A DNA stretch of 5,391 nucleotides, taken from contig DAOVBK010000120.1 of the NCBI GenBank assembly GCA_030670605.1, positions 1 to 5,391 of the forward strand. The letters are read 5' to 3'. Under the pieces are notes generated by a model. It ran no database searches. It had not been told where the DNA came from and saw nothing but the letters and a program-made list of their open reading frames with translations. Position numbers and translations under genes: made by a program. The DNA comes from Candidatus Stahliibacteriota bacterium (GTDB taxonomy: Bacteria; Hydrothermota; Tepidihabitantia; SM23-42). Numbering within the stretch: the stretch's first letter is position 1; the number at the start of each line of letters is the position of its first letter. Of this stretch, positions 1 to 5,018 are shown one piece after another.

Positions 1-57
1 GAAGATGGCATTGCCCTTCTTGAGAAATTGGGCATGCCGTTTGAGAGAAAAGAATAG
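1..57 (+). CDS. rplE: 50S ribosomal protein L5, C-terminal end (partial)
   Basis: Frame 1 reads EDGIALLEKLGMPFERKE and then a TAG stop. This matches the usual end of bacterial uL5, where a short helix is followed by a Leu-Gly-Met-Pro-Phe segment. L5 binds 5S rRNA in the central protuberance of the large subunit. Only the last 18 codons are inside the window. The identification is supported by the next gene being rpsN, which normally follows rplE directly in the spc operon. The stop codon lies inside the 10-bp sequence that is duplicated on the far side of the inserted palindromic element, so the insertion appears to have left the L5 reading frame intact. Confidence 0.9.
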   Translation, partial: EDGIALLEKLGMPFERKE

Positions 58-62
58 AAAGT
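53..62. repeat. left copy of 10-bp target site duplication
   Basis: AATAGAAAGT occurs here and again, without mismatch, at 195-204. The two copies directly bracket the palindromic element. This is what a target duplication made during transposition looks like. The left copy includes the rplE stop codon. Confidence 0.75.
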
Positions 63-194
63 GGTCAATAGGTCAAGGTTAAGAAGCTGGATTTCGTACT
101 CGTGTATCGTCGCTCGTAATCGTAAAGACATGAATACGAGACACGAGTCACCAGTACGATGAATATCCAGCGTCCCATCTCTAACCCTTTGACC
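63..194. mobile_element. MITE-like palindromic element inserted between rplE and rpsN
   Basis: This 132-bp noncoding stretch starts with GGTCAA and ends with its complement TTGACC. The inverted similarity continues inwards with small gaps: GGTTAAGAA...GCTGGAT (78-91) faces ATCCAGC...CTCTAACCC (164-188). The centre folds again, with TCGTACTCGTGTATCG (94-109) opposite ACGAGTCACCAGTACGA (143-159). It encodes no protein and is bracketed by a perfect 10-bp direct repeat. Removing the element and one repeat copy leaves a normal 14-nt rplE-rpsN gap, AAAGT plus AGGAGAAGT. I infer a miniature inverted-repeat element mobilised in trans by a transposase not in this window. It would be transcribed as a long hairpin within the ribosomal mRNA. 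Confidence 0.75.
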
Positions 195-204
195 AATAGA
201 AAGT
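195..204. repeat. right copy of 10-bp target site duplication
   Basis: AATAGAAAGT is identical to 53-62. It is followed immediately by the AGGAG ribosome binding site of rpsN (205-209), so the rpsN translation signal sits intact outside the element. Confidence 0.75.
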
Positions 205-213
205 AGGAGAAGT

Positions 214-399
214 ATGGCGAAGTTGTGTTTGATCAACAAAGCACAGAAGAAACCCAAGTTTTCAACCAGACGATATAACCGCTGCTTCAGATGTGGCAGA
301 GCACGAGGGTACTATCGTAGGTTTGGACTATGCCGCATCTGTCTGCGCGAACTCGCACTTAAGGGTGAGTTGCCCGGTGTGAGAAAGGCAACCTGGTAA
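214..399 (+). CDS. rpsN: 30S ribosomal protein S14, zinc-binding (type Z) form
   Basis: The product has 61 residues, the usual length of the short zinc-binding uS14. Two CXXC pairs, C24-F-R-C27 and C40-R-I-C43, form the zinc knuckle. The [21 protein letters not shown] stretch is highly typical, as is the ending VRKATW. S14 helps assemble the head of the small subunit next to S3, S10 and S19. The start is fixed by AGGAG at 205-209, 4 nt before ATG. It follows rplE as in the spc operon, but the two are now separated by an inserted palindromic element. rpsH, the expected next gene, is absent: repeats and a convergent gene follow instead. Confidence 0.97.
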   Translation: MAKLCLINKAQKKPKFSTRRYNRCFRCGRARGYYRRFGLCRICLRELALKGELPGVRKATW

Positions 400-401
400 T
401 A

Positions 402-524
402 CAGCGCTCACCCCGTTAGAAAAACTGGTCAACACATTCATTCAAGAACCGCGTTATTTAACGAATTGCTACACATAGTACGATGTTCGAGAATTGTCCT
501 TTTCTAACCGGGGTTCAAGCGCTG
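402..524. repeat. imperfect long inverted repeat downstream of rpsN
   Basis: CAGCGCTCACCCCGTTAGAAA (402-422) is mirrored by TTTCTAACCGG...CAAGCGCTG (501-524). The reverse complement of the right arm is the same sequence except for three inserted bases and one substitution. The interior shows weaker pairing, for example TTCAAGAAC (441-449) against GTTCGAGAA (485-493). No T-run follows either arm, so this is not a standard intrinsic terminator. It more likely represents a second palindromic element. The motif CCCCGTTAG or a close variant also occurs, inverted, at 504-513 and 682-690, which may mark element ends. Confidence 0.6.
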
Positions 525-540
525 CACGCACCAAATCCGA

Positions 541-579
541 AAAACACAGAAAACACAGAAGTATCGCAGAAACCGCAGA
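541..579. repeat. degenerate short tandem repeat, AA-A/C-C-R-CAGA units
   Basis: Four imperfect 9-11-bp units can be read: AAAACACAGA, AAACACAGA, AGTATCGCAGA and AACCGCAGA. They belong to the noncoding repeat block between rpsN and the convergent regulator gene. I see no coding or regulatory role. Confidence 0.55.
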
Positions 580-582
580 ACC

Positions 583-652
583 CGTATTCGTGAATCGTCG
601 TTCGTACTCGTTCCGGAAAACAGTCTTTTCACGAATACGATATACGAGTACG
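583..652. repeat. palindromic TCGTACTCGT block related to the 63-194 element
   Basis: CGTACTCGT (603-611) pairs with ACGAGTACG (644-652), and GAAAA (616-620) with TTTTC (626-630), giving a hairpin. GTATTCGTG (584-592) can alternatively pair with CACGAATAC (630-638). The left part, 583-611, matches 95-123 of the element upstream of rpsN at 25 of 29 positions. The right part, 633-649, matches 132-148 at 15 of 17. rpsN is therefore bracketed by two related palindromic cores. Together with 402-579 and the CTGACGGGG at 682-690, this fills the whole 291-bp gap between rpsN and the next gene. Confidence 0.65.
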
Positions 653-690
653 ACGGAGTTTTTCCAACTGGGCGAACGGAGCTGACGGGG

Positions 691-2964
691 TTATTTTGTC
701 GGTATCTTTCCTGTTTCAGATTTCAAGGCAAACAATTTTGGATTATCATTGACTATTTTATCAATACGCTTGAGTGTTTGCCGAACTGTTTTGTAGTCTT
801 TCCTCTGTACGCACTGTTTGGTAAATTCAACCACTTCACGTTCAAATTTGTTCATTGCGACGTTTCTGAAATCTTCTGACCACGAGTCGTACATCTTTTT
901 GAACGGTTCACCACGCCATAGTTCAAAGGCATGCGCGTATTCTTTTCTTGCAAGATCCCACACATCTACCCGCTGTAATGCCTGCGCTCGCACAAGAGCT
1001 TCCTCGAATTCGTGATAGTCGAGGGTAAAATAAATACCTCGGTTGAGTACAACTTTCATACCTCGTCGTGCTGTAATAGTAATGAGGTGATGTGGTATTC
1101 TGAGTGCTTTCTTGATGTCAACAAGTAGGTGAGAAAGATTTCGTGCAGGATTCCGAGTGTGCGGCCAGAAATTATGGAGGACCTGCTGTAACGGAATGGC
1201 ACTCCCGGGTGTACTTGCCCTGAATGCAAAATGTGTAAGGAACGCAATGTGTTTCGGTGGCATCTTCACGCGCAGATAGATCTGACTTTTGTAGAGTAGA
1301 AACCTGCCCAAGAACTTAATGTAAATCACCGGATTCTTGTGATTGAACAACGGAAGCATACGAACCGCCTTAGGAAGATACGTTGGTTTACCTTTCTCGA
1401 GCCGCGAGATGACAACATCGGGAAAGAAAAATGTGTAACGGTAGAACGGCGACAAAAGTCCTTTGCGTTTGGCGTAGTTATGTGCACGCACATAGTCTCC
1501 TTTACTCACATACCTGGCAAGCATAACTGATGGATAGATACCATGCGTTGCAAGTAATCCACCTTCATCGGTTACTTCTTGTCCAAGTATAATGGTCAAC
1601 CATGCGAGGTCCTTGATCAATCTTCGTTTCTTCAGATGGGGAATGAGCCGTCTGAGCATATCCCGTGCCTTCTTGGTCTCACCCATGCTACTGTATGCAC
1701 AGGCAATCGTTACCGAGGCTAAAGAAATGAGCCGATTCACTTCGTCTCTTCGCGCGTGAATCAGCGCTTGGGTAGCGCTATCTATAGTCTTTTGTGGTTG
1801 TCCCTTCATGAGTTGCATTTGTGCAGTGAATAGAAGCACACGAGCCCTATTGCCCCATTGGTCGGTACTATCAACCGATTTGAGGAATTTTCTCAGTTCG
1901 TCATATTGGCCGCTCGTATAGAGCAAGCCGGCATATGGTAGCGCTAACTGTTTCTTTGTATCTGGATCTGTTGTACTGAAAACTCTCCACATCCAACGCA
2001 GCGCTTTCCTGTACTCTTCAAGATACGAATAGAGTGCACCGAGGTCATACATCAATTTTGCCGGAACATCCTTCCGGTGTGCGAGCATCTGCTGGCACAC
2101 CCGCGCAATCGCCCGCGCTTTACCCAACTGCATGAGCTCAGCATATGCGATAGCTTCGGAGACCAATAACATGTAGCGGATGTCAAAAAGCATGTATGAT
2201 GAACAGTCTTTGCTCTTTTCCAGTAACATCTTCAGCTCGCCAATGCGCTCCAATTGTGCTTGTGGGCGGTAACTCCACTCAAGTGCTAATACCTCAATAA
2301 AGCCAATGCGTATGGCAGAATAATACATGTGTGCTTTCTTGAGTCTGGTGAAGAGGCTCTGGAGTTTCCGCAGGTATTGAGACAACGGCATTGTACCGAA
2401 CATTGCGCCGATTTTCTCAACTTGCCTGGGAAGACTAAGCATATGATCAGGGAGACGTGAAAGGAGTTCATTGTTTGGCAACGATGGAATACTGTTGAGA
2501 ATCGCTGCAGCATCTTCTATCTTGTCAGCAGCAAACAGCTGCTTTGCCTGCTCGAGTTTTGCACTCGCCTCCTCAGTCGATGCAGAGTACTTTGTGAAGT
2601 CCGTACTGATTTCGATCTTCTTATAGCCTGCATAACCGTATCTTCGCCAGACGCCCCATATACCTTTGTGTGATACGTGTATCCCCTTCTTCTGTAGCTT
2701 ATCACGTGCTGCACGGATCGTTATGTCCGGACATTCTTCTTTCAGACGCACTATTCCTGCCTCTGTTCTCTCTGTCATTCTGTTCCACGGTTTCTTGTAC
2801 GAAGCGAGCAACCTCTTTTCGCCACCCTGTTTGTAGAGTTGCACCCACTTGAAAAGTGTGCGGTAGTTGATGTTAAACCGAACAGCTGTCGTCCGAAGTG
2901 ATTCCTTACTGTCGAGGTACGCACGCACAGCGTCAAGGCGCTTCTTGAGTCGGCTGTTGTCCAT
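691..2964 (-). CDS. transcriptional regulator: transposase-type HTH pair, TPR-like middle, SARP/BTAD-like C-terminus
   Basis: This is a 757-residue protein. Residues 1-56 form an IS-type helix-turn-helix (SLRTTAVRFNINYRTLFKWV, then a Lys-Gln-Gly-Gly turn). Residues 62-115 form a second one (ITIRAARDKL...VSHKGIWGVWRRYGYAGY), like the paired N-terminal domains of IS481/IS630-type transposases. Residues about 130-460 are helical, with TPR-like pairs such as YDLGALYSYLEEYRKALRWM (306-325). Residues about 546-648 resemble an OmpR/SARP winged helix, and 649-735 a BTAD segment with ALVRA...AFELWRGEPF. No DDE catalytic core is visible, so it is a regulator rather than a transposase. An upstream in-frame ATG at 3084 would add 40 residues, but the promoter lies between the two starts, so I chose 2964. 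No Shine-Dalgarno sequence precedes it. It is convergent with rpsN. Targets and signal are unknown. Confidence 0.8.
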   Translation of the reverse strand: MDNSRLKKRLDAVRAYLDSKESLRTTAVRFNINYRTLFKWVQLYKQGGEKRLLASYKKPWNRMTERTEAGIVRLKEECPDITIRAARDKLQKKGIHVSHKGIWGVWRRYGYAGYKKIEISTDFTKYSASTEEASAKLEQAKQLFAADKIEDAAAILNSIPSLPNNELLSRLPDHMLSLPRQVEKIGAMFGTMPLSQYLRKLQSLFTRLKKAHMYYSAIRIGFIEVLALEWSYRPQAQLERIGELKMLLEKSKDCSSYMLFDIRYMLLVSEAIAYAELMQLGKARAIARVCQQMLAHRKDVPAKLMYDLGALYSYLEEYRKALRWMWRVFSTTDPDTKKQLALPYAGLLYTSGQYDELRKFLKSVDSTDQWGNRARVLLFTAQMQLMKGQPQKTIDSATQALIHARRDEVNRLISLASVTIACAYSSMGETKKARDMLRRLIPHLKKRRLIKDLAWLTIILGQEVTDEGGLLATHGIYPSVMLARYVSKGDYVRAHNYAKRKGLLSPFYRYTFFFPDVVISRLEKGKPTYLPKAVRMLPLFNHKNPVIYIKFLGRFLLYKSQIYLRVKMPPKHIAFLTHFAFRASTPGSAIPLQQVLHNFWPHTRNPARNLSHLLVDIKKALRIPHHLITITARRGMKVVLNRGIYFTLDYHEFEEALVRAQALQRVDVWDLARKEYAHAFELWRGEPFKKMYDSWSEDFRNVAMNKFEREVVEFTKQCVQRKDYKTVRQTLKRIDKIVNDNPKLFALKSETGKIPTK

Positions 2965-2974
2965 ATGTGGAAAT

Positions 2975-3003
2975 ATTATACAGTATCTGAGACTATTTGT
3001 CAA
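2975..3003 (-). promoter_or_regulatory. consensus sigma70-like promoter of the SARP-like regulator
   Basis: Read on the minus strand, TTGACA (3003-2998) and TATAAT (2980-2975) are separated by exactly 17 bp, a perfect match to the housekeeping consensus. The ATG at 2964 lies only 10 nt after the -10 box. Transcription should therefore start near 2968, giving a leader of about 4 nt without room for a Shine-Dalgarno sequence. Confidence 0.85.
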
Positions 3004-3016
3004 GAGACCTTGTTGC

Positions 3017-3036
3017 ATATCTAATGGCTTGGAAAA
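3017..3036. repeat. direct repeat copy 1, upstream of the regulator
   Basis: ATATCTAATGGCTTGGAAAA matches ATGTCTAATTGCATGGAATA at 3093-3112 in 16 of 20 positions. The two copies lie 76 bp apart and flank the 21-bp palindrome. They could be activator or repressor sites, or the remains of a duplication. Confidence 0.4.
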
Positions 3037-3053
3037 TCGAGCTTTTTCACTAA

Positions 3054-3074
3054 GTGTGCCAATCATTGGCACAC
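3054..3074. promoter_or_regulatory. perfect 21-bp palindrome, candidate operator
   Basis: GTGTGCCAAT (3054-3063), one central base, then ATTGGCACAC (3065-3074): ten of ten positions are symmetric. The centre is about 96 bp upstream of the predicted transcription start of the regulator gene. No T-run follows on either strand, which argues against an intrinsic terminator. A dimeric DNA-binding protein is the natural reader. Autoregulation by the downstream regulator is possible but not shown. Confidence 0.6.
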
Positions 3075-3092
3075 AGTTACCCATACACTTAT

Positions 3093-3112
3093 ATGTCTAA
3101 TTGCATGGAATA
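3093..3112. repeat. direct repeat copy 2, upstream of the regulator
   Basis: This is the partner of 3017-3036 (16 of 20 positions identical), on the distal side of the palindrome. It may be an operator half or a duplication remnant. Confidence 0.4.
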
Positions 3113-3318
3113 CGTATGATAATCCCGTGCATGAGAGACTGCCCGAGTGCCTCGAAGAGGAGGTAGACATTATGGCCTTGCAGTGGAATCAGACAGTACG
3201 ACATTGTGATCACCAGCTAATATTTTTTTGGCATATTCACGAGCAACAGTGATGACAACAATGCAGGAGAAAGTATTATTGATTAGATAGACACTAATTC
3301 ACATCCACTGCGGGCAAA
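3113..3318. other. intergenic region with possible decayed coding sequence
   Basis: There is no convincing intact gene between recR and the regulator. On the minus strand, 3298-3170 stays open without a start codon and gives a protein-like segment (VVITVAREYAKKILAGDHNV). The adjacent frame gives a 35-residue ORF at 3204-3097 (HNVYLLFEALGQSLMHGIII). The shift from one frame to the other looks like an eroded gene, but both pieces are too short to assign to a family. Confidence 0.3.
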
Positions 3319-3360
3319 ACCAATCCGCTATGCTCCCATACGTGCGCGTGGCGGATTGGT
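3319..3360 (-). terminator. hairpin just after recR, possible weak terminator
   Basis: ACCAATCCGC (3319-3328) and GCGGATTGGT (3351-3360) are perfect 10-bp inverted arms around a 22-nt loop. On the minus strand the stem begins 3 nt after the recR stop codon and is followed by only a short T-run (TTTGCCC). The position suits a recR terminator. The long loop and poor T-tract make it a weak example, and a processing or binding hairpin is also possible. Confidence 0.45.
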
Positions 3361-3363
3361 ACT

Positions 3364-3951
3364 TTATATCTCCCTTCGTCCTTCTAAAGCTCTGGAAAGT
3401 GTTGTTATATCTGCTAGATCCAAATCACTGCCCATTGGCAAACCACGCGCAATCCGTGTCACCCGGATACCTAATGGCTTGAGCAGCTTTGCAATGTACA
3501 ACGCCGTGGCATCTCCTTCAGTAGTCGGGTTCGTTGCTAAAATGACTTCAGAGACGTTTTGTGACTGCAATCGAGAAAGCAGTGCTTGTATCCTGAGGTC
3601 ATCAGGACCAATATCATCTATCGGTGAGAGAACGCCATGAAGCACATGATACAAACCTTTGTACTCATTCGTTTTCTCGATAACCATAACATCAGATGGT
3701 TGCTCAACAACACATAGGTAATCCTGTTCGCGCCTCGGATTACTACAGACCTCGCAGGGGTCTTGTTCGCTGAGGTTGTGGCATCTCGAACATTCTTTCA
3801 GATGAAGACGAGCACGCATAATCGCCTCAGTTAGCTCTTTAACACGAGCCTTCTCCATCTTTTGTAAATAGAATGCAAGCCGTTGTGCGCTTTTGCGACC
3901 GATACCAGGTAACCACTGAAGTTTTTCAATAAGGTCAGTGAGCAGTGACAT
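3364..3951 (-). CDS. recR: recombination mediator protein RecR
   Basis: The product has 195 residues, the normal RecR length. In order it shows a helix-hairpin-helix (LPGIGRKSAQRLAFYL, residues 14-29) and a zinc finger with C54-X2-C57 and C66-X2-C69. A Toprim domain covers roughly residues 78-172, including E83, the DDIGPDDL loop (112-119) and NPTTEGDATA (141-150). The C-terminal GLPMGSDLDLAD (170-181) is also typical. RecR acts with RecO and RecF to load RecA onto gapped, SSB-coated DNA during repair. ATG at 3951 gives the canonical MSLLTDLIEKL start, but there is no Shine-Dalgarno sequence. The -10 box is 5 nt upstream, so the mRNA is probably leaderless. The usual partners dnaX and the YbaB/EbfC gene are not adjacent. 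Confidence 0.97.
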   Translation of the reverse strand: MSLLTDLIEKLQWLPGIGRKSAQRLAFYLQKMEKARVKELTEAIMRARLHLKECSRCHNLSEQDPCEVCSNPRREQDYLCVVEQPSDVMVIEKTNEYKGLYHVLHGVLSPIDDIGPDDLRIQALLSRLQSQNVSEVILATNPTTEGDATALYIAKLLKPLGIRVTRIARGLPMGSDLDLADITTLSRALEGRREI

Positions 3952-3956
3952 GAGCT

Positions 3957-3984
3957 ATTGTAGTGAAAAAGGCTGGCAAGTCAA
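3957..3984 (-). promoter_or_regulatory. recR promoter giving a leaderless transcript
   Basis: On the minus strand, TTGACT (3984-3979), a 16-bp spacer and TACAAT (3962-3957) form a good sigma70-like promoter. Only 5 nt separate the -10 box from the recR ATG, which places the expected start site at or within one or two bases of the initiation codon. Confidence 0.75.
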
Positions 3985-3986
3985 CT

Positions 3987-4002
3987 CTGTACATACATAC
4001 AG
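3987..4002. promoter_or_regulatory. SOS-box-like CTG-N10-CAG motif next to the recR -35
   Basis: CTGTACATACATACAG differs at 2 of 16 positions from the enterobacterial LexA core CTGTATATATATACAG. It ends 3 bp upstream of the recR -35 hexamer, where a bound repressor would block polymerase. LexA sites differ between phyla and recR is not a classic SOS gene, and the sequence is a simple TACA repeat. This may be coincidence. Confidence 0.35.
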
Positions 4003-4027
4003 AACGCACCAGTTTGTTCTAAAGAAC
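4001..4027. repeat. three AGAAC/GTTCT half-sites upstream of recR
   Basis: AGAAC (4001-4005), GTTCT (4016-4020) and AGAAC (4023-4027) alternate in orientation. They can form two overlapping inverted repeats with spacers of 10 and 2 bp. A short AAAGAA/TTCTTT hairpin (4022-4027 with 4030-4035) overlaps the last one. They could be operator half-sites; the arms are AT-rich and short. Confidence 0.3.
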
Positions 4028-4049
4028 GATTCTTTATTTACATATCCAT

Positions 4050-4581
4050 CTATTTGACATGTACGATTTTCTCAACATACTCTGTGTCATCAATCATCAG
4101 CGTACAGAAATAGACACCAGCAGCAATCGTGTTACCGCACACGTCTTGACCGTTCCAGTCTATTGTATGCGAGCCGGGTTCCATCTCCGTGTTGATCAGT
4201 TCGTGAACAAAACGGCCTCCGTGTCCAGTCAGAACCGCAATTGGTACTCTTGTAATCGAGCGCATACCCATTGCCGCTGGCATACAAGGTCGTTGGTTCT
4301 GAAGGAGCGATACCCATGCTCGTCACATAGATCGGACTACCCAGGCCGCTAATGGATTCATACCACTGTGCTCCGCCATCAGTGGTTTTGTAAAATCCTG
4401 TATATGCTGCAAGGTAAACAGTCGCGGCATCGTCATTGCATGTTACATGGTCATACACAACACCATAGCCATGAGATGTGGTGAACGCCAGATCGCGAGT
4501 CGAAAAAGAAAACTCCTGCTCTATGTTTCCCGCGAAGAGTAGGAGCGGTATGATGATGAGGATGTAGTGTTTCTGTAACAT
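4050..4581 (-). pseudogene. broken secreted Asp-box (BNR) protein with FlgD-like C-terminal tail
   Basis: Two overlapping minus-strand frames make up one damaged gene. Frame one starts at 4581 behind AAGGAG. It reads a signal peptide (MLQKHYILIIIPLLLFAG, residues 1-18) and an Asp-box repeat (KTTDGGAQW, 65-73). It continues through TLYASGNGYALDYKSTNCG, where a second Asp-box has Cys in place of Gly, then loses similarity and stops at 4132. Frame two, ending at 4050, carries a FlgD/Ig-like tail: GGRFVHELINTEMEPGSHTI, DWNGQD, AAGVYFCTL, VEKIVHVK. Family members are several hundred residues long with many repeats. Here a large internal deletion plus a frame change near 4222-4285 seems to have fused the ends. 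An assembly or sequencing indel would explain the frame change but not the short length. The intact protein would be exported and surface-bound or secreted. Confidence 0.75.
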
Positions 4582-4589
4582 GATAATGA

Positions 4590-4628
4590 CTCCTTTTCTG
4601 GTGCGAACATTGCGCTCGCCAGAAAGGG
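4590..4628 (-). promoter_or_regulatory. hairpin overlapping the ribosome binding site of the Asp-box gene
   Basis: In the minus-strand transcript, CCTTTCTGG (4627-4619) can pair with CCAGAAAAGG (4601-4592), with one bulged A, around a 17-nt loop. The 3' arm runs into AAGGAG (4595-4590), so folding would partly hide the Shine-Dalgarno sequence 8 nt before ATG. This could control translation, or be incidental in a decaying gene. Confidence 0.4.
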
Positions 4629-4839
4629 AAAAGCCCGATGCACGGACGCGCTGTTTATGTGTGCCGTCTTGTTACCAAAGCACTACATGTGTTGTTTCAT
4701 GCTTTCCAGTTACATGTACAATGCAGCACACAGGTAGATAGGAATTGTGATGTCTGCTGTGCACACGAGACTGGCTGATGCAAGGTCTCCTGCTCCCCAC
4801 ACCATGATTCACCACTTTCATACCTGACAGCGAAAGAGT
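4629..4839. other. intergenic stretch, no supported gene
   Basis: Two short minus-strand reading frames exist, 4821-4672 (49 codons) and 4805-4710 (31 codons). Neither has a good ribosome binding site or recognisable similarity. ACATGT-type short palindromes recur (for example TACATGT at 4684 and TACATGTAC at 4711). I see no terminator, RNA gene or clear promoter. Confidence 0.5.
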
Positions 4840-4941
4840 CTATTGACGCCTCCTTGGGCTCCGAAAATCAAGATAGCGCGAACCCGGTATACTCATCAGG
4901 ATATAAAAGATGACAAGAATGAACAATACCACTGTTGGCAT
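4840..4941 (-). CDS. small single-span membrane protein, 33 residues
   Basis: This short gene begins MPTVVLFILVIFYILMSIPG. A hydrophobic helix (about residues 3-18) is followed by SRYLDF and a very basic tail, RSPRRRQ, then TAG. By the positive-inside rule the tail would face the cytoplasm. AAGGGGGAG lies 5 nt before ATG, a plausible strong ribosome binding site. Upstream there is a good promoter (5019-5046), a leader hairpin (4975-5006) and repeated operator-like sites, all in the correct orientation. I do not recognise a family. Short membrane proteins of this kind often modulate larger membrane complexes, but no partner is suggested here. It is divergent from the metallo-hydrolase gene. 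The main doubt is that 33 open codons can arise by chance. The combined signals make it credible. Confidence 0.55.
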   Translation of the reverse strand: MPTVVLFILVIFYILMSIPGSRYLDFRSPRRRQ

Positions 4942-4974
4942 TACATCTCCCCCTTTCAGACATACGCCTCGTTC

Positions 4975-5006
4975 AAAACCTACCCCCTACGTGGTACAAA
5001 GGTTTT
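4975..5006 (-). promoter_or_regulatory. leader hairpin of the small membrane protein mRNA
   Basis: AAAACC (4975-4980) pairs with GGTTTT (5001-5006), and inside it TACC (4981-4984) pairs with GGTA (4993-4996), leaving a 4-nt bulge. In the minus-strand transcript it starts a few bases after the predicted transcription start. A 5' stabilising hairpin or a regulatory leader would look like this. Confidence 0.4.
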
Positions 5007-5018
5007 ATTAGTAGTAAC

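Noticed and set aside
541..579. CRISPR-like short repeats
   Set aside because: Units are only 9-11 bp, degenerate and without spacers of constant length.
494..685. 63-codon plus-strand reading frame in the repeat block
   Set aside because: It lies entirely across tandem and palindromic repeats, has no ribosome binding site and reads as low-complexity basic sequence.
2965..3084. 40-residue N-terminal extension of the regulator from ATG at 3084
   Set aside because: It spans the perfect-consensus promoter and the 21-bp palindrome, and the HTH domain begins right after the ATG at 2964.
4022..4035. AAAGAA/TTCTTT hairpin as a terminator of the Asp-box pseudogene
   Set aside because: The stem is only six A/T-rich pairs and has no following T-run on the minus strand.
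4672..4821. 49- and 31-codon minus-strand frames downstream of the small membrane protein
   Set aside because: They overlap in different frames and lack good ribosome binding sites. The 31-codon frame (VWGAGDLASASL...) looks somewhat protein-like but is too short to support alone.
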